Notes: a model not told the origin generated them from the sequence alone. A DNA stretch of 64,000 nucleotides from Corynebacterium renale (GCF_002563965.1 NZ_PDJF01000001.1:310001-374000); one strand, 5' to 3'. Positions 18,293 to 28,340 are shown, numbered from the stretch's first letter. Numbers and translations are program-made.

Positions 18293-18949
18293 CTAGGCGC
18301 TCGCAACGGGCTCTTTGAGCACGCCCGCGTGCAGTTCGAAGACCCGGTCGGCGATACCTAGCTGGGAATGGTCGTGGGTGATGATTAGTGTCGCAAGTCC
18401 GCGTTCACGGGTAAACCGTGCAATAAGTTCCATGATTTCTCCACTGAGGCTGGGATCAAGGGCGGACGTTGGTTCGTCGGCAAGCACTGCAACGGGGTCT
18501 CCCATCATGGCCCGTGCAATGTTGACGCGCTGCTGCTGGCCGCCGGAAAGCTTCTGGACCTGCTTATTAGCCATCGCTTCCATGCCCACTTCGTGGAGGA
18601 CAGCGTCGGCGCGTTTTTCATCGAGCGCTTCGCCGCGGATGTGGTTGGTGATGAGTAGCTGCTCGCGCACGGTCAGGGAGGCCAGCAGGTTAGGGCGCTG
18701 GAACACCAGGCCGATCTTATCGCGGCGGACCGTCTCGTTGATTGGTTCTCCGTCGAGTGTTGCGGTGCCACTGGTTGGTTCGAGTAGCCCCGCCGCAACG
18801 GAGAGCAGCGTGGATTTTCCGGAACCGGATTCTCCGGTTACGACGGTGACGGTACCGGGCTCGAGGGTCAGGTTCACGCCGTCGAGCGGAGTGATAGTGG
18901 ATTCTCCGTCTGGGAAGGTGACGGTGATGTCGCGTAGTTCAAGGCTCAT
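18293..18949 (-). CDS. ABC transporter ATP-binding protein, HrtA-like
   Basis: 218-residue ATPase with Walker A GESGSGKST (about residue 40), signature LSGGQQQR, Walker [13 protein letters not shown] and the H-loop IITHDHSQL. It is of the MacB/LolD-type exporter class. Its start follows the permease stop by 2 bp. With the divergent two-component genes at 20,103-21,780 the set resembles corynebacterial hrtBA-chrSA, which exports excess heme. The heme link is inferred from gene arrangement and subunit type only. Confidence 0.85.
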   Translation of the reverse strand: MSLELRDITVTFPDGESTITPLDGVNLTLEPGTVTVVTGESGSGKSTLLSVAAGLLEPTSGTATLDGEPINETVRRDKIGLVFQRPNLLASLTVREQLLITNHIRGEALDEKRADAVLHEVGMEAMANKQVQKLSGGQQQRVNIARAMMGDPVAVLADEPTSALDPSLSGEIMELIARFTRERGLATLIITHDHSQLGIADRVFELHAGVLKEPVASA

Positions 18950-18951
18950 TT

Positions 18952-19944
18952 TTAAGCTCCTAGGGCTAGTTCTGGATCAACGGATGCAACTTTTCGGGTG
19001 GCGATAACCGACCCGGCGATGCCCAGGATTCCCACGCCAACCATCGGGATTACGACGGACAACTCGAAGGGCAGCACATTGGCGGCGAGCAGGCCTAGGC
19101 CTGTTCCGGCAAGGCCACCGACGAGCACGCCTGCGATGACCACGATCGCGGCCTGGGATACAGCGTCTTTAAGCACGTACCCGGTGGAGGCACCGAGTGC
19201 ACGCAGGACTGCGATGTCGCGAATGCGCTGCAGCGTCCATACGGATAGGAAAGCCACGATGATCAGCGCCGAGATGCCGTAGAGCAGGACCTGCATCGCT
19301 ACCAGCGAACCGCGCTCGGAGGAGTACGCGGGAAGCGCGTCGAAGGAATCCTTGACTTTCAGCGCCTGGGTTCCGGCGACGGGTCCGTCTTCGCCCAGCA
19401 TCTCGCTTTCTACGCCCCAGGCCATGAGGGCAGTTGGTTCGTCGGAATGCGCCAGCTTCTTCCACGTATCCAAACCCACATAGGCGGTTGGGGTGTGGCT
19501 GTAGTAGTAGGTATCGGTGGTATCCGCAACCTTCAGGTCCTGGCCGCCGACAGTGACGGTGTCGCCTACCTGTGCGTTTACTTCATCGGGGAGGACTAAG
19601 CCTTCAATATCGGGGAGCCCAAATAACGCGATGGAGGAAGTGGAGTCCGCGGTCTCAAGTCGGGTTTGGGTGATACCTAGTGGCACGACCTTGTCCGCAT
19701 GCTGGGACCATGCTGCCCGCTGCTCGTTGTCGATGCGCGACTGGGTGAAGGTGACGCCGTCGTCAGCCTCAGAGAGGATATACGCATCAGGGTCTAAGTT
19801 CTCTACCGCCGACGTGTTCTGCGAGCTCAAGCCGTTGGTGAGCCCGGAAAGCATGACAAGCAGGAACGTCATCAGTGCGATCACAGCCGTAATGAGGCTG
19901 AAGCGGCCTTTCGCCCGCCGGATGTCGCGTAATGCCAGGTACAT
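18952..19944 (-). CDS. FtsX/MacB-type ABC transporter permease, HrtB-like
   Basis: 330 residues from the ATG at 19942-19944, which has AAGGAG six bases upstream (MYLALRDIRRAKGRFSLITA). One N-terminal membrane helix (about 18-40), a ~180-residue extracytoplasmic domain and three C-terminal helices (about 228-322) give the MacB/FtsX topology of efflux-type permeases. Same transcript as the ATPase gene. The start is 158 bp from the divergent sensor-kinase start, so both promoters lie in that gap. Confidence 0.83.
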   Translation of the reverse strand: MYLALRDIRRAKGRFSLITAVIALMTFLLVMLSGLTNGLSSQNTSAVENLDPDAYILSEADDGVTFTQSRIDNEQRAAWSQHADKVVPLGITQTRLETADSTSSIALFGLPDIEGLVLPDEVNAQVGDTVTVGGQDLKVADTTDTYYYSHTPTAYVGLDTWKKLAHSDEPTALMAWGVESEMLGEDGPVAGTQALKVKDSFDALPAYSSERGSLVAMQVLLYGISALIIVAFLSVWTLQRIRDIAVLRALGASTGYVLKDAVSQAAIVVIAGVLVGGLAGTGLGLLAANVLPFELSVVIPMVGVGILGIAGSVIATRKVASVDPELALGA

Positions 19945-20102
19945 GGTGTCTCCTTCTGGTACCCAGGTGTCTGCCCGGGTCTCGTGTTCAGTGCTTTCAG
20001 TGTCCGTCACGCACGGGGTGCAGTACATCGGCCGGCGAGCCGGTTCTTCCCTCCACCACCTGGTTGATGCCAGGTCATCCAGGTTCTGCCTAGAGTGGTG
20101 GG

Positions 20103-21191
20103 GTGACCTCACCTGCTGCTTCCCCGCTTCACGACGACCCCTCCGGCCCCTTCCCGTCTCTTCCCCAAATCTTGCGGATTAGTCGTGGTTTGGTGCATGC
20201 GATGTTCATCGTGCTGTTTTTCATCGCGGTGGTGACTGACCCGCAGTGGCCTGCACTATTCCTTGGCGCTTGGTATTGCTTGGTGTGTGTGCAGCGGCGC
20301 GTGTACCCGCCCGGTGTGCGCTGGGCCTGGTGGGCCGTGTTGGCTGCGTTGTGGGCGTGGTGTGTGGCGTTAAGTAGTCAGTATTTGTGGCTGCTCTTCC
20401 CCATCGTCATTTATGCCATGGGCGTGGGTAGGTGTTGGTGGTCGCGGCTGGTTGCCGCGGCGGCGTCGTGGGCCGTGGTGCTCATACCGGCCACTACGCC
20501 GGCGCAAGTGATAGGGCCTGCTATCGGTACGGTTGTCGCCATCCTGGGTTTCGGCGCGTACGAAGCCCTACGCCGCGAGGCCGAGTACTACTCTGACCTT
20601 GCCCGCCGCCTCCAAGCCACGCAGCACCAACTTATCCGCGCAGAAACGGAAGCCGCCCGCGAAGCGGAACGTTCCCGCTGGTCCCGCGAAGTCCACGACA
20701 CCCTCGCCCAGGGTTTCAACTCCATCGTCTTATTCGCCCAAGCCGAGCAGGCCCAGCCGGGTACCCAGGCACAGCGCATCGAAGCGATTGCCAGGGAGAA
20801 CCTGAAGCAGGCCCGCGCGCTGGTCCAGGGCAAGATTCGGACCTCCAAACTCGAGGAGCTGGCCCGGGGCGCCGGGGATCACGGCGTCGAGGTCACCATT
20901 TCTGGGGAAGCGCCGCAGGAGTTGCAGGAACCGATTGAGCGGATCGTCCGTGAGGCTCTGAATAACGTCGTGAAGCATTCTGGGGCAACGCACGCCCAGG
21001 TCACGATCACCCCGTGGCCCGAAGCCGTGAGCGTGGACATCCACGACAATGGCCGCGGCTGGGACGGTTCCGAGGGCACCGGCATCACCGGCATGCGGGC
21101 GCGCGTGGCGGAGGTTGGTGGTAGGTTTTCCATCGAATCCACAGACGGAACCACGGTATCCGCGTACATCCCAAGGAGGGCCCATGATTAA
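20103..21191 (+). CDS. two-component sensor histidine kinase (HisKA_3 type), ChrS-like
   Basis: 362 residues from a GTG start with only a weak ribosome site. Several N-terminal membrane helices (about residues 25-155) are followed by a linker helix, the HisKA_3 phosphoacceptor REVHDTLAQG (His at about 198), and an HATPase domain with EALNNVVKHSG, DNGRGW and GTGITGMRAR. The sensing part is membrane-embedded with no large extracellular loop, as in heme-sensing kinases such as ChrS and HrrS. Its stop overlaps the regulator start by 8 bp. Confidence 0.9.
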   Translation: MTSPAASPLHDDPSGPFPSLPQILRISRGLVHAMFIVLFFIAVVTDPQWPALFLGAWYCLVCVQRRVYPPGVRWAWWAVLAALWAWCVALSSQYLWLLFPIVIYAMGVGRCWWSRLVAAAASWAVVLIPATTPAQVIGPAIGTVVAILGFGAYEALRREAEYYSDLARRLQATQHQLIRAETEAAREAERSRWSREVHDTLAQGFNSIVLFAQAEQAQPGTQAQRIEAIARENLKQARALVQGKIRTSKLEELARGAGDHGVEVTISGEAPQELQEPIERIVREALNNVVKHSGATHAQVTITPWPEAVSVDIHDNGRGWDGSEGTGITGMRARVAEVGGRFSIESTDGTTVSAYIPRRAHD

Positions 21192-21780
21192 TGTCATGCT
21201 TATCGACGACCATCCGGTAGTCCGCGCCGGCCTCCAAACAATCCTGGAATCCCACCCCGACATCCACGTTATCGCCACGGGATCAAACGGAGCTGACGCT
21301 ATCAATTCCGATTTGAGCGACGTCGACGTGGTAGTCATGGACATCCAGATGCCCGGAGTCGACGGCATTGAGGCTACCCGCGCCATCGATACCCCAGTAC
21401 TAATCTTGACTACCTACGACACCCAAGCAAACATCCTCGCTGCTTTAGAGGCGGGCGCTTTGGGATACCTCCTCAAAGATGCCCCGGTAGAGGAATTGCA
21501 CCGCGCTGTCGTCGCGACAGCCGCGGGCAAGCGTACCCTCTCCCCTGAAGTCGCCACCGTCCTTGCGGCGCGCGTGGCCTCCCCCGAAATGTCGCTCACG
21601 CCGCGCGAAATTGAGATCGTCCGGGCGCTGGAAACCGGCGCCACCAACGGGCAGCTGGCCAAACAGCTGTTTATTTCCGTGGCGACGGTAAAGACGCACT
21701 TGCTGCACATTTACCAAAAACTAGGTGTGGAATCACGAACAGCCGCCGTGACAGAGGCACGACGGCTGAAACTGATCTAG
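21184..21780 (+). CDS. NarL/LuxR-family response regulator, ChrA-like
   Basis: 198 residues from the ATG at 21184 with AAGGAGGG upstream. Receiver domain with phospho-Asp at about 53 ([10 protein letters not shown]), the acidic pair IDDH near the N-terminus, and Lys in YLLKDAP. C-terminal LuxR-type helix-turn-helix (about 135-195) includes [15 protein letters not shown] and SVATVKTHL. The partner is the kinase at 20,103-21,191, and a likely target is the divergent exporter promoter. The stop shares a CTAG with the convergent gluD stop. Confidence 0.92.
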   Translation: MINVMLIDDHPVVRAGLQTILESHPDIHVIATGSNGADAINSDLSDVDVVVMDIQMPGVDGIEATRAIDTPVLILTTYDTQANILAALEAGALGYLLKDAPVEELHRAVVATAAGKRTLSPEVATVLAARVASPEMSLTPREIEIVRALETGATNGQLAKQLFISVATVKTHLLHIYQKLGVESRTAAVTEARRLKLI

Positions 21781-22721
21781 GAACCTTCGTCCGGGTTTCT
21801 GATTTCCTTGTAGTCCGGATCGCGCCAGTCCACGTTCGCGTTGTCCTTGGTGTCCAAACCTTGGCTCTTCGCCTCAGGAACGAGGGCAAAAATATTCCGG
21901 CGGGCACGCCCGGCACGCAGCTGACGTTCCACGCGGCCGGCCAACGCCGTGAGACTGTAATTAATCAGAATCATGATTGCCGCTACCACGATGAGCGACG
22001 GCAGGTAGTTGCGGTTGACTGCCGAAGATTGGATGCCCTGGCGCACAATCTCCACGTAACCAATCTGGTAGCCAAGCGCAGAGTCCTTTAGCGCAATGAC
22101 CAGCTGCGCGATGAGTGCCGGCAGCATCGCTGCGACAGCCTGCGGGAGCAGAATCTTCCACTGAATCTGACTATGCGAAAGGCCTAACGCCGCAGCCGCC
22201 TCGGACTGACCCTTCGGCAGGGATTTGATGCCCGAACGCAAAATCTCGGCAATCACCGACCCGTTATACATTGTCAGCGCGAAGACCACTGCTACGAGCG
22301 CCAATTCCTTAGGCGGCACCACCTTGTACAGCGCCAGCGCTTGGTAGCTGAAGATGATCAGCAAGAGGACTGGGATCGCGCGGAAAAACTCGATGATAAC
22401 TGCGCATACCCAGCGCACCGGGGCGTGCTGGGACAAACGGCCGAGGCCCAGAATTGTTCCCATAGCGCACGCCAAGATGATGGAGAAGAACGCCGCTTTA
22501 AGGGTGCCGATCAGACCTGGAATCAGATACGTTTTCCACGTATTGGAGTTAAGGAAAGGTGTCCATTTCTCCGCCTCCAGCTGGCCTGCTTCCCCCAACG
22601 TGGAGAGCACCCACCAGGCTGCGACGACCAGAATTACCAGCGTTATTCCCGTGTATACCCGGTTGCGGGCACGGGCCCTGGGGCCGGGCTGATCATAGAG
22701 GACAGTTGCACGTACGCTCAT
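21777..22721 (-). CDS. gluD: glutamate ABC transporter permease GluD
   Basis: 314 residues from the ATG at 22719-22721, which overlaps the gluC stop (TAATG). It is a HisM-type amino-acid permease with about five helices and the EAA loop ([20 protein letters not shown]). N-terminal and C-terminal cytoplasmic tails are longer than in GluC. It is the last gene of the gluABCD operon and ends tail-to-tail with the response regulator, with no room for a terminator. Confidence 0.93.
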   Translation of the reverse strand: MSVRATVLYDQPGPRARARNRVYTGITLVILVVAAWWVLSTLGEAGQLEAEKWTPFLNSNTWKTYLIPGLIGTLKAAFFSIILACAMGTILGLGRLSQHAPVRWVCAVIIEFFRAIPVLLLIIFSYQALALYKVVPPKELALVAVVFALTMYNGSVIAEILRSGIKSLPKGQSEAAAALGLSHSQIQWKILLPQAVAAMLPALIAQLVIALKDSALGYQIGYVEIVRQGIQSSAVNRNYLPSLIVVAAIMILINYSLTALAGRVERQLRAGRARRNIFALVPEAKSQGLDTKDNANVDWRDPDYKEIRNPDEGS

Positions 22722-23407
22722 TAGCTCTTCACCGCCATCTTGTCTGCAAGTCTTCCAATTCCCAGCCCCATCGGCAGGGTCAAGATCATGAAGCCGATGG
22801 CGAAGCATGCGAAGATGACCCACAGCTGGCTTGCGTGATTTTCGATGACTTCTTTCATCAGCAGGGAGGCTTCCGCAACGCCAATGACCGAGGCAATCGT
22901 GGTGTTTTTCGTCAGCGCGATGAGAGTGTTACCCAAGGGAACAATCGCCGCACGCAGGGCCTGTGGAAACACGATTGTGGTGAACGTTTGCCCGAAACTC
23001 AATCCCAGGGAGCGGGCGGCTTCTGCCTGCCCAAAGCTCACCGTATTGATTCCTGCGCGCAAGCATTCAGCAACAAACGCGGACGTGTACAAAATGAACC
23101 CGAGCACAGCCAGCCGGAAATTATTGTCGGCCAGGAAAGTGCTACTGTCGCGATCTGCTAACGCCAGTCCGAGCGTCTGATACAAACCGAAGGAGCAGAA
23201 CAGAACAACCAAGGTCAGCGGGGTATTACGCACCGTGTTGATGTAGGCAGATGCCAGCGTTCGCAGGATACCTACCGGTGAGACCCGCATCGCGGTCAAC
23301 ATCGTTCCCAGCACAAGGGAACCCAAAGCCGAGTACACGGTTAGTTTGATAGTGAGCCAGAAGGCCGACAAAATCGCCGGCCACAGCTGTTGCCACATGG
23401 CTTCCAT
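22721..23407 (-). CDS. gluC: glutamate ABC transporter permease GluC
   Basis: 228 residues, a HisM/HisQ-type permease with five predicted helices and the EAA motif ([21 protein letters not shown]). It pairs with GluD to form the transmembrane channel for glutamate uptake. It starts 6 bp after the gluB stop. Confidence 0.94.
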   Translation of the reverse strand: MEAMWQQLWPAILSAFWLTIKLTVYSALGSLVLGTMLTAMRVSPVGILRTLASAYINTVRNTPLTLVVLFCSFGLYQTLGLALADRDSSTFLADNNFRLAVLGFILYTSAFVAECLRAGINTVSFGQAEAARSLGLSFGQTFTTIVFPQALRAAIVPLGNTLIALTKNTTIASVIGVAEASLLMKEVIENHASQLWVIFACFAIGFMILTLPMGLGIGRLADKMAVKS

Positions 23408-23413
23408 CGCGAA

Positions 23414-24292
23414 CTACTTTACAAAGCTGAGGTCGCCGACCTTACCCGCCTGAACACCTTCAGCGGAACCCAGGTTCTTAGACAGCAAGGTTTCAAACTC
23501 ACCGGAATCGATGAGCGCCGTGAGCGCATCGTTGATAGCTTGGGTAGCCTCGGCGTCATCTTTCTTCAGACCCACGCCGTAGTATTCGTCGGTGAACGGC
23601 TTGCCATCCTTTTCCAGCTCGACGACCTTAAACTTGCCCGGATCCTGCTCGGAGTACCCGTTAAGAATCGTTGCATCCGTGGTCATGGCGTCGACGTTGC
23701 CTTGGCGGAGCGCCTCTACGCAGGACGAGTAGGTGTCGTACTCCTGCAGCTGCACGCCCGGAAGCACATCCTTAATCTTCTGCGCTGGGGTGGAGCCGGT
23801 AACCGAGCACAGGATCTTCCCTGATTCCAGGTCCTCCAACTTGGTGATGTCACTGTTGTCCTGATTCACCAGCAGCGCCTGGTGCGTCACCAGGTAGGGG
23901 CCGCCGAAGTTTACGGATTCTGCGCGCGAGGCATTGATGGAATACGTCGCAGCGATGAGGTCAACTTCACCGTTTTGGATCAGCGTTTCACGCTGTGCCG
24001 ACGGGGTTTCACGCCAGGTAATCTGCGGTTCAGCAACACCGCGCTCTTTCGCAATGTGATTCACCACGTAGGTTGCGACATCAACGTCAAAGCCCGACAT
24101 AGAACCATCAGCGTTCTGCAGGCCTAGACCCGGCTGGTCGTACTTGGTGCCCAGGGTGACCTGGCCGGCGTCGATAGCCTCCAGAAGGCTCGCAGAGCCT
24201 GCGTCCCCGGAGCAAGCGACAAGCCCGGTTGCGCCGAGAGCGGCGACGGCGGACAAGGAAGCGATTTTGATTGCGTTGGTGCGGTTGAACAT
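23414..24292 (-). CDS. gluB: glutamate ABC transporter substrate-binding lipoprotein GluB
   Basis: 292 residues with a lipobox (GLVACSGD, Cys at about 27) and a type-3 solute-binding domain including GFDVDVATYVV and ESVNFGGPYLVTHQAL. High similarity in order and sequence to C. glutamicum GluB is recognisable. The lipid-anchored protein presents glutamate to GluC/GluD. Confidence 0.95.
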   Translation of the reverse strand: MFNRTNAIKIASLSAVAALGATGLVACSGDAGSASLLEAIDAGQVTLGTKYDQPGLGLQNADGSMSGFDVDVATYVVNHIAKERGVAEPQITWRETPSAQRETLIQNGEVDLIAATYSINASRAESVNFGGPYLVTHQALLVNQDNSDITKLEDLESGKILCSVTGSTPAQKIKDVLPGVQLQEYDTYSSCVEALRQGNVDAMTTDATILNGYSEQDPGKFKVVELEKDGKPFTDEYYGVGLKKDDAEATQAINDALTALIDSGEFETLLSKNLGSAEGVQAGKVGDLSFVK

Positions 24293-24316
24293 GGGATTCT
24301 CCTTGTGTGAAGTGGT

Positions 24317-25102
24317 TTAGTGGGACAAGATCTTGCCGAGGAAGTCCTTGGCACGATCACTGCGCGGATTGTCAAAGAAAGACTCCGGATCGGTGTCTTC
24401 AATGATGTGCCCGTCTGCCATGAATAGGATGCGGTCTGCTGCCTTGCGGGCGAATCCCATTTCGTGGGTGACACACACCATGGTCATTCCTTCCTCGGCC
24501 AGGTTGGTCATGACGTCAAGGACTTCGTTGACCATCTCGGGATCAAGGGCGGAGGTTGGCTCGTCGAAAAGCATGACCTTCGGCTTCATCGCGAGCGCCC
24601 GGGCGATAGCGACGCGCTGCTGCTGACCGCCCGAAAGCTGTGCCGGATATTTGTCCGCCTGGTTGCCGATCCCAACACGGTCCAAGAGTTTGTCTGCTAG
24701 TGCTGTGGCGTCAGCTTTGTCCATCTTGCGCACCTTGATAGGGCCAAGAGTGACGTTGTCGCGAATTGTCATGTGGGGGAAGAGATTGAACTGCTGGAAC
24801 ACCATGCCGATGTCGGCCCGCAGGTTCGCTAACTCTTTCCCCTCCTCGGGGAGCGGTGCGCCGTCAATGGTGATGGTGCCTTCTTCGATTGTCTCGAGCC
24901 GATTGATGGTGCGGCACAGAGTCGATTTACCGCTTCCCGACGGCCCTAGCACCACAACGACTTGCCCGCGAGGAATTGCTAGGTTGATATCCGTCAGCGC
25001 GTGGAAGTCGCCGAAGTACTTATTTACTCCGTCCAGTTTAACCATGGGAGCACCCGAATCGTTGATGTGATTCGAATCATCCCATTGCGTGATGTGCGTC
25101 AT
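24317..25102 (-). CDS. gluA: glutamate ABC transporter ATP-binding protein GluA
   Basis: ABC ATPase with Walker [10 protein letters not shown], signature LSGGQQQR, Walker [13 protein letters not shown] and [11 protein letters not shown]. The ATG at 25100-25102 gives 261 residues and has no ribosome site but a TAGTGT -10-like element ending 7 bases before it, which would make the message leaderless. An internal ATG at 25043-25045 gives 242 residues, the length of C. glutamicum GluA, but also has no ribosome site. First gene of gluABCD. Confidence 0.92.
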   Translation of the reverse strand: MTHITQWDDSNHINDSGAPMVKLDGVNKYFGDFHALTDINLAIPRGQVVVVLGPSGSGKSTLCRTINRLETIEEGTITIDGAPLPEEGKELANLRADIGMVFQQFNLFPHMTIRDNVTLGPIKVRKMDKADATALADKLLDRVGIGNQADKYPAQLSGGQQQRVAIARALAMKPKVMLFDEPTSALDPEMVNEVLDVMTNLAEEGMTMVCVTHEMGFARKAADRILFMADGHIIEDTDPESFFDNPRSDRAKDFLGKILSH

Positions 25103-25135
25103 AGCAAGAACACTAGACTGCGACCTCCATTAAAT

Positions 25136-25183
25136 ACACCTGCATTTGTGCCCTGTAACACCTTTATAGCCCTCAGCAGGTGT
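25136..25183. repeat. 8-bp inverted repeat upstream of gluA
   Basis: ACACCTGC (25136-25143) and GCAGGTGT (25176-25183) are separated by 32 bp and lie 34-81 bp upstream of the gluA start, where an operator could be. A T-run follows on the plus strand, which is the wrong direction for a terminator of gluA. Function unknown. Confidence 0.35.
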
Positions 25184-25256
25184 TTTTAGGACTAATCTTT
25201 TAAAGGGAGTATCTAATTTGCCCCCGAAATCACACCCACACCCCGTATCTAACCAA

Positions 25257-25288
25257 TAAAAAATCCCCTCGAGCGTGTGCTCGAGGGG
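25257..25288 (-). terminator. rho-independent terminator after rplA
   Basis: Perfect 10-bp stem CCCCTCGAGC/GCTCGAGGGG with a 4-base loop, followed on the minus strand by ATTTTTTATT. It lies 14 bp beyond the rplA stop and ends the rplKA unit. Confidence 0.92.
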
Positions 25289-25301
25289 TACTAGGGAAAT
25301 C

Positions 25302-26012
25302 TTATGCGATCTCCGAGTAGTTCTTCTGAACCGACGGGTCAACTGGAACGCCAGGACCGGTGGTGGAAGACAGGGTGATCTTCTTCAGGTAGATACCCTT
25401 GGAGGAGGAAGGCTTGATACGGATCAGCTCGTCGAGGAGTGCGCCGTAGTTTTCAGCCAGCTGCTCAGCGGTGAAGGATGCCTTACCGATTGCAGCGTGC
25501 AGGTTGGAAGCCTTGTCCACGCGGAAGGAGATCTTGCCGCCCTTGACCTCGGCAACAGCCTTTGCAACGTCAGGGGTGACGGTGCCGGTCTTAGGGTTAG
25601 GCATCAGACCACGTGGGCCCAGGACGCGAGCGACGCGGCCAACCTTAGCCATCTGGTCTGGGGTTGCGATTGCAACGTCGAAGTCGATGGGGCCGGCGTT
25701 GATCTGCTCGATCAGTTCGTCGGTGCCAACGATGTCTGCGCCAGCTTCCTGAGCTGCGGTTGCGTTCGGGCCTTCTGCGAAGACAGCGACGCGGACGGTC
25801 TTACCGGTGCCGTGTGGCAGGGAGACGGTGCCACGGACCAGCTGGTCTGCCTTACGTGGGTCAACGCCCAGGCGGACAGCGACGTCGACGGTTGCGTCGA
25901 AGTTCTTGGAGGAGGTGTCCTTGACCAGCTTCGCTGCGTTCAGCGGGTGGTATTCCTTGGAGCGGTCAATCTTTGCTGCCTGCTCCTTGTAAGCCTTAGA
26001 AGTCTTGCTCAT
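25302..26012 (-). CDS. rplA: 50S ribosomal protein L1
   Basis: 236 residues, the usual length. L1 forms the mobile stalk near the tRNA exit site and represses its own operon in other bacteria. The C-terminal region shows the conserved motif [13 protein letters not shown]. It lies 99 bp downstream of rplK, and the gap contains a strong GC hairpin. Confidence 0.98.
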   Translation of the reverse strand: MSKTSKAYKEQAAKIDRSKEYHPLNAAKLVKDTSSKNFDATVDVAVRLGVDPRKADQLVRGTVSLPHGTGKTVRVAVFAEGPNATAAQEAGADIVGTDELIEQINAGPIDFDVAIATPDQMAKVGRVARVLGPRGLMPNPKTGTVTPDVAKAVAEVKGGKISFRVDKASNLHAAIGKASFTAEQLAENYGALLDELIRIKPSSSKGIYLKKITLSSTTGPGVPVDPSVQKNYSEIA

Positions 26013-26071
26013 TGAAAATCCTTAAATCTCTTTAGGGGTTGTGGTGTGCGGGCCGAAGCTGGCCCTGCCAC

Positions 26072-26102
26072 GCGCCACCGTCACACTTCAGCGCGGTGGC
26101 GC
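26072..26102 (-). promoter_or_regulatory. GC-rich hairpin in the rplK-rplA gap
   Basis: GCGCCACCG (26072-26080) and CGGTGGCGC (26094-26102) form a perfect 9-bp stem with a 13-base loop directly behind the rplK stop. No T-run follows on the minus strand, so it is more likely an RNA-processing, stability or L1-binding structure than a terminator. Confidence 0.45.
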
Positions 26103-26111
26103 TTGACCAAA

Positions 26112-26543
26112 TTAGTCGTTGACAACAATGCCCATGGAACGAGCAGTACCAGCGATGATCTTCGCTGCTGCGTCGATGTCACGAGCGTTGAGGTCTGGCT
26201 TCTTCTGCTCAGCGATCTCACGAACCTGTGCCATGGTGACGGAGCCAACCTTGTCGGTGTGAGGAACGCCGGAACCCTTTGCCAGGCCAGCTGCCTTGAG
26301 CAGGAGCTTGGCTGCTGGTGGGGTCTTGAGCTTGAAGTCGAAGGAGCGGTCTTCGTAGACGGTGATCTCAACTGGGATCACGTTGCCGCGCTGGCTTTCA
26401 GTTGCTGCGTTGTAAGCCTTGCAGAACTCCATGATGTTCACGCCGTGAGCACCCAGAGCAGGACCGACTGGAGGAGCTGGGTTTGCAGCGCCTGCCTCGA
26501 TCTGCAGCTTGATGAAGCCAGTAACCTTCTTCTTTGGAGCCAT
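26112..26543 (-). CDS. rplK: 50S ribosomal protein L11
   Basis: 143 residues from the ATG at 26541-26543 (GGAAAGGAAATCGAA upstream, [18 protein letters not shown]). L11 binds the GTPase centre of 23S rRNA; the N-terminal motif [20 protein letters not shown] is intact. The gene precedes rplA and follows nusG by 242 bp. Confidence 0.98.
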   Translation of the reverse strand: MAPKKKVTGFIKLQIEAGAANPAPPVGPALGAHGVNIMEFCKAYNAATESQRGNVIPVEITVYEDRSFDFKLKTPPAAKLLLKAAGLAKGSGVPHTDKVGSVTMAQVREIAEQKKPDLNARDIDAAAKIIAGTARSMGIVVND

Positions 26544-26732
26544 TTCGATTTCCTTTCCGTGGTATCGCACGCGGGGCTCATCGAAAATAACCCTGCGCAC
26601 TACCGGATGCTAGGCCCCGCTACCAGGCAAAACCTGGATCTTCACGTAACCCGGCCACCGGGGATTCAAAGTTCAATGCGTGCAAAAACACGCGAGGAAA
26701 TATCTTACGCTTTTACCAGCAGAAATGCTAAT

Positions 26733-26767
26733 CGACGCCCTCCCGGTTTCACACCGGATGGACGTCG
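26733..26767. repeat. concentric inverted repeat between nusG and rplK
   Basis: CGACG ... CCGGT ... ACCGG ... CGTCG forms two stacked 5-bp stems in the 242-bp gap, just after the nusG stop (26786). Its right edge overlaps the only minus-strand copy of CTTATCGACG. There is no strong T-run. The rest of the gap up to 26,544 shows nothing distinct apart from the ribosome site of rplK. Confidence 0.45.
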
Positions 26768-26785
26768 ATAAGCAGCGGGAAAAGA

Positions 26786-27670
26786 TTACATAATCTTCTC
26801 AACCTGATCGGCAGTCAACTCCACTGGAGTCTCGCGGCCAAAGATGGAAACGAGCGCCTGCATCTTGCCGGTCTCCGGGTCGATGGAAGAAATCGTCGCG
26901 GAGACAGAAGCCAGTGGGCCGGTGAGAATGGTGACGGACTCCCCGACCTCGAAGTCGAGCTGGGCCTTCGGAGCGGAATGATCCTCCGGCATTGCCACAA
27001 CCTGGTCGCCCTCGGCGTCGGTCTTCGGCTTATCCTCGCTGGCCTCCTGCGGCATGAGGAACTTCGCGACGTCCCGGTGCTTGACCGGCGTAGCGTTGCC
27101 CTCATTACCCACGAACGAAGTCACGCCCGGGGTCTCACGGACGACAGACCAGGAACGATCGTTGATGTCCATGCGGACCAGAACGTAGCCCGGCAGCAGC
27201 TTGCGCTTCACCAGCTTGCGCTTGCCGTCCTTGATTTCAGTGACCTGCTCGACTGGGACGACAACCTCGAAGATGGAGTCCTCGACCTCGAGGGTCTGGG
27301 CACGCATGTCCAGGTTCGTCTTCACCTTGTTTTCGTAACCGGAGTAGCACTGAATGATGTACCACTGGCCGTCCTGCTTCTTCAGCTCACGAGTGAACTT
27401 GCGCAGACGAGCCTTGTATTCGGCGTCGCCGTCCTCGGCGGGAGCCTCCGGCGATTCTGGGCTGCCTGCAGCGTCGGCCTGGGCGGCAACTGCTGCGTCG
27501 ACTTCCTGGGTGGTAGCGGACTCTTCAGGCAGGGTGCCATCCTCAGCGGGGGCAGACTCTGCTTCATTGTCAGCCTCTGCGGCTGCGTCCTGCGTAGCTT
27601 TGAGGGCCTTGTTGACGGCTTCGTCGAAGGATTCTTCCTCAATTACTGGGTTGTCTGGGGTGTTGTCCAT
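26786..27670 (-). CDS. nusG: transcription termination/antitermination protein NusG
   Basis: 294 residues: an acidic, Ala/Glu-rich N-terminal extension of about 110 residues (typical of actinobacteria, unlike the 181-residue E. coli protein), the NGN domain ([18 protein letters not shown] onward, about 112-215) and a C-terminal KOW domain with [16 protein letters not shown]. It binds RNA polymerase and links it to Rho or the ribosome. Downstream of secE by 95 bp. Confidence 0.97.
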   Translation of the reverse strand: MDNTPDNPVIEEESFDEAVNKALKATQDAAAEADNEAESAPAEDGTLPEESATTQEVDAAVAAQADAAGSPESPEAPAEDGDAEYKARLRKFTRELKKQDGQWYIIQCYSGYENKVKTNLDMRAQTLEVEDSIFEVVVPVEQVTEIKDGKRKLVKRKLLPGYVLVRMDINDRSWSVVRETPGVTSFVGNEGNATPVKHRDVAKFLMPQEASEDKPKTDAEGDQVVAMPEDHSAPKAQLDFEVGESVTILTGPLASVSATISSIDPETGKMQALVSIFGRETPVELTADQVEKIM

Positions 27671-27765
27671 GTGTGTCTCTCCACTCCGAAAGGGCTGGTG
27701 GTTTAAAGATTAATCCCGCCTCCCCAGCGGCGCTGAGGGGCGGGAACATTCCTACCGGAATCCTA

Positions 27766-28080
27766 CTACGGGACGAGAACCTGTTCAACTCCCCAACCCG
27801 CTGCGGCATCCACGCCGAAAACCAAGGCAGTAAGGATAATCAGGAATCCGAATACCACGAGGGTGTAGGTGACCATTTCGCGTGCAGTCGGCCAAATGAC
27901 CTTGCGCATTTCCTGAACGACCTCAGGAAGGAAAGAGACAACCCCATTGCCCTTGTTATCTTCCCCGTCAGGAGTATCAACCTTCTTGGCTTCATACGAA
28001 GCAGTGGTCGTCGTTGCAGCACCGGTACGCTGGCGCTTACCCGTTGGTGTGCGCTTCTGCGGATCGACTGGTTCGCTCAC
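27766..28080 (-). CDS. secE: preprotein translocase subunit SecE
   Basis: 104 residues from the GTG at 28078-28080 (AGGAGG eight bases upstream). The conserved amphipathic helix EVVQEMRKVIWPTAREM is followed by a single membrane helix (about 72-93). The long polar N-terminus is common in actinobacteria. It stabilises SecY. Located just downstream of tRNA-Trp, the usual actinobacterial order. Confidence 0.97.
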   Translation of the reverse strand: MSEPVDPQKRTPTGKRQRTGAATTTTASYEAKKVDTPDGEDNKGNGVVSFLPEVVQEMRKVIWPTAREMVTYTLVVFGFLIILTALVFGVDAAAGWGVEQVLVP

Positions 28081-28104
28081 TGCCCGTGCCTCCTGCTAAA
28101 TACT

Positions 28105-28180
28105 TGGCAGGGATGACAGGACTCGAACCTGCAACCTACGGTTTTGGAGACCGTTGCGCTACCAATTGCGCCACATCCCT
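28105..28180 (-). tRNA. trpT: tRNA-Trp (anticodon CCA)
   Basis: A complete cloverleaf on the minus strand begins AGGGATGTGGCGCAATTGGT and pairs with CATCCCT at the 3' end. The anticodon loop CTCCAAA gives CCA. The 3' CCA is encoded (28105-28107); the body without it is 28108-28180. Confidence 0.96.
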
Positions 28181-28232
28181 ATCGCCACAAACGTGGCAAC
28201 ACGGCAACCCTACCAAAGGTGAGGGTAAAAAT

Positions 28233-28260
28233 AAAGCACACGCGCGAGCACGTGTGCTTT
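28233..28260 (-). terminator. terminator between tRNA-Met and tRNA-Trp
   Basis: A 10-bp stem AAAGCACACG/CGTGTGCTTT with an 8-base loop, followed on the minus strand by ATTTTT. It lies just beyond tRNA-Met, so the upstream tRNAs would be cut off from the Trp-secE-nusG message. Confidence 0.75.
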
Positions 28261-28266
28261 ACGCCG

Positions 28267-28340
28267 TAGCGGTGGAGAGACTCGAACTCTCGACCTCACG
28301 ATTATGAGTCGTGCGCTCTCACCAACTGAGCTACACCGCC
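28267..28340 (-). tRNA. tRNA-Met (anticodon CAT, elongator type)
   Basis: Starts GGCGGTGTAGCTCAGTTGGT on the minus strand; the anticodon loop is CTCATAA (CAT). The acceptor stem has a G1-U72 pair and lacks initiator features (no C1-A72, no three G-C pairs at the anticodon stem), so elongator Met is preferred; a lysidine-modified Ile tRNA is less likely. No encoded CCA. Confidence 0.92.
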
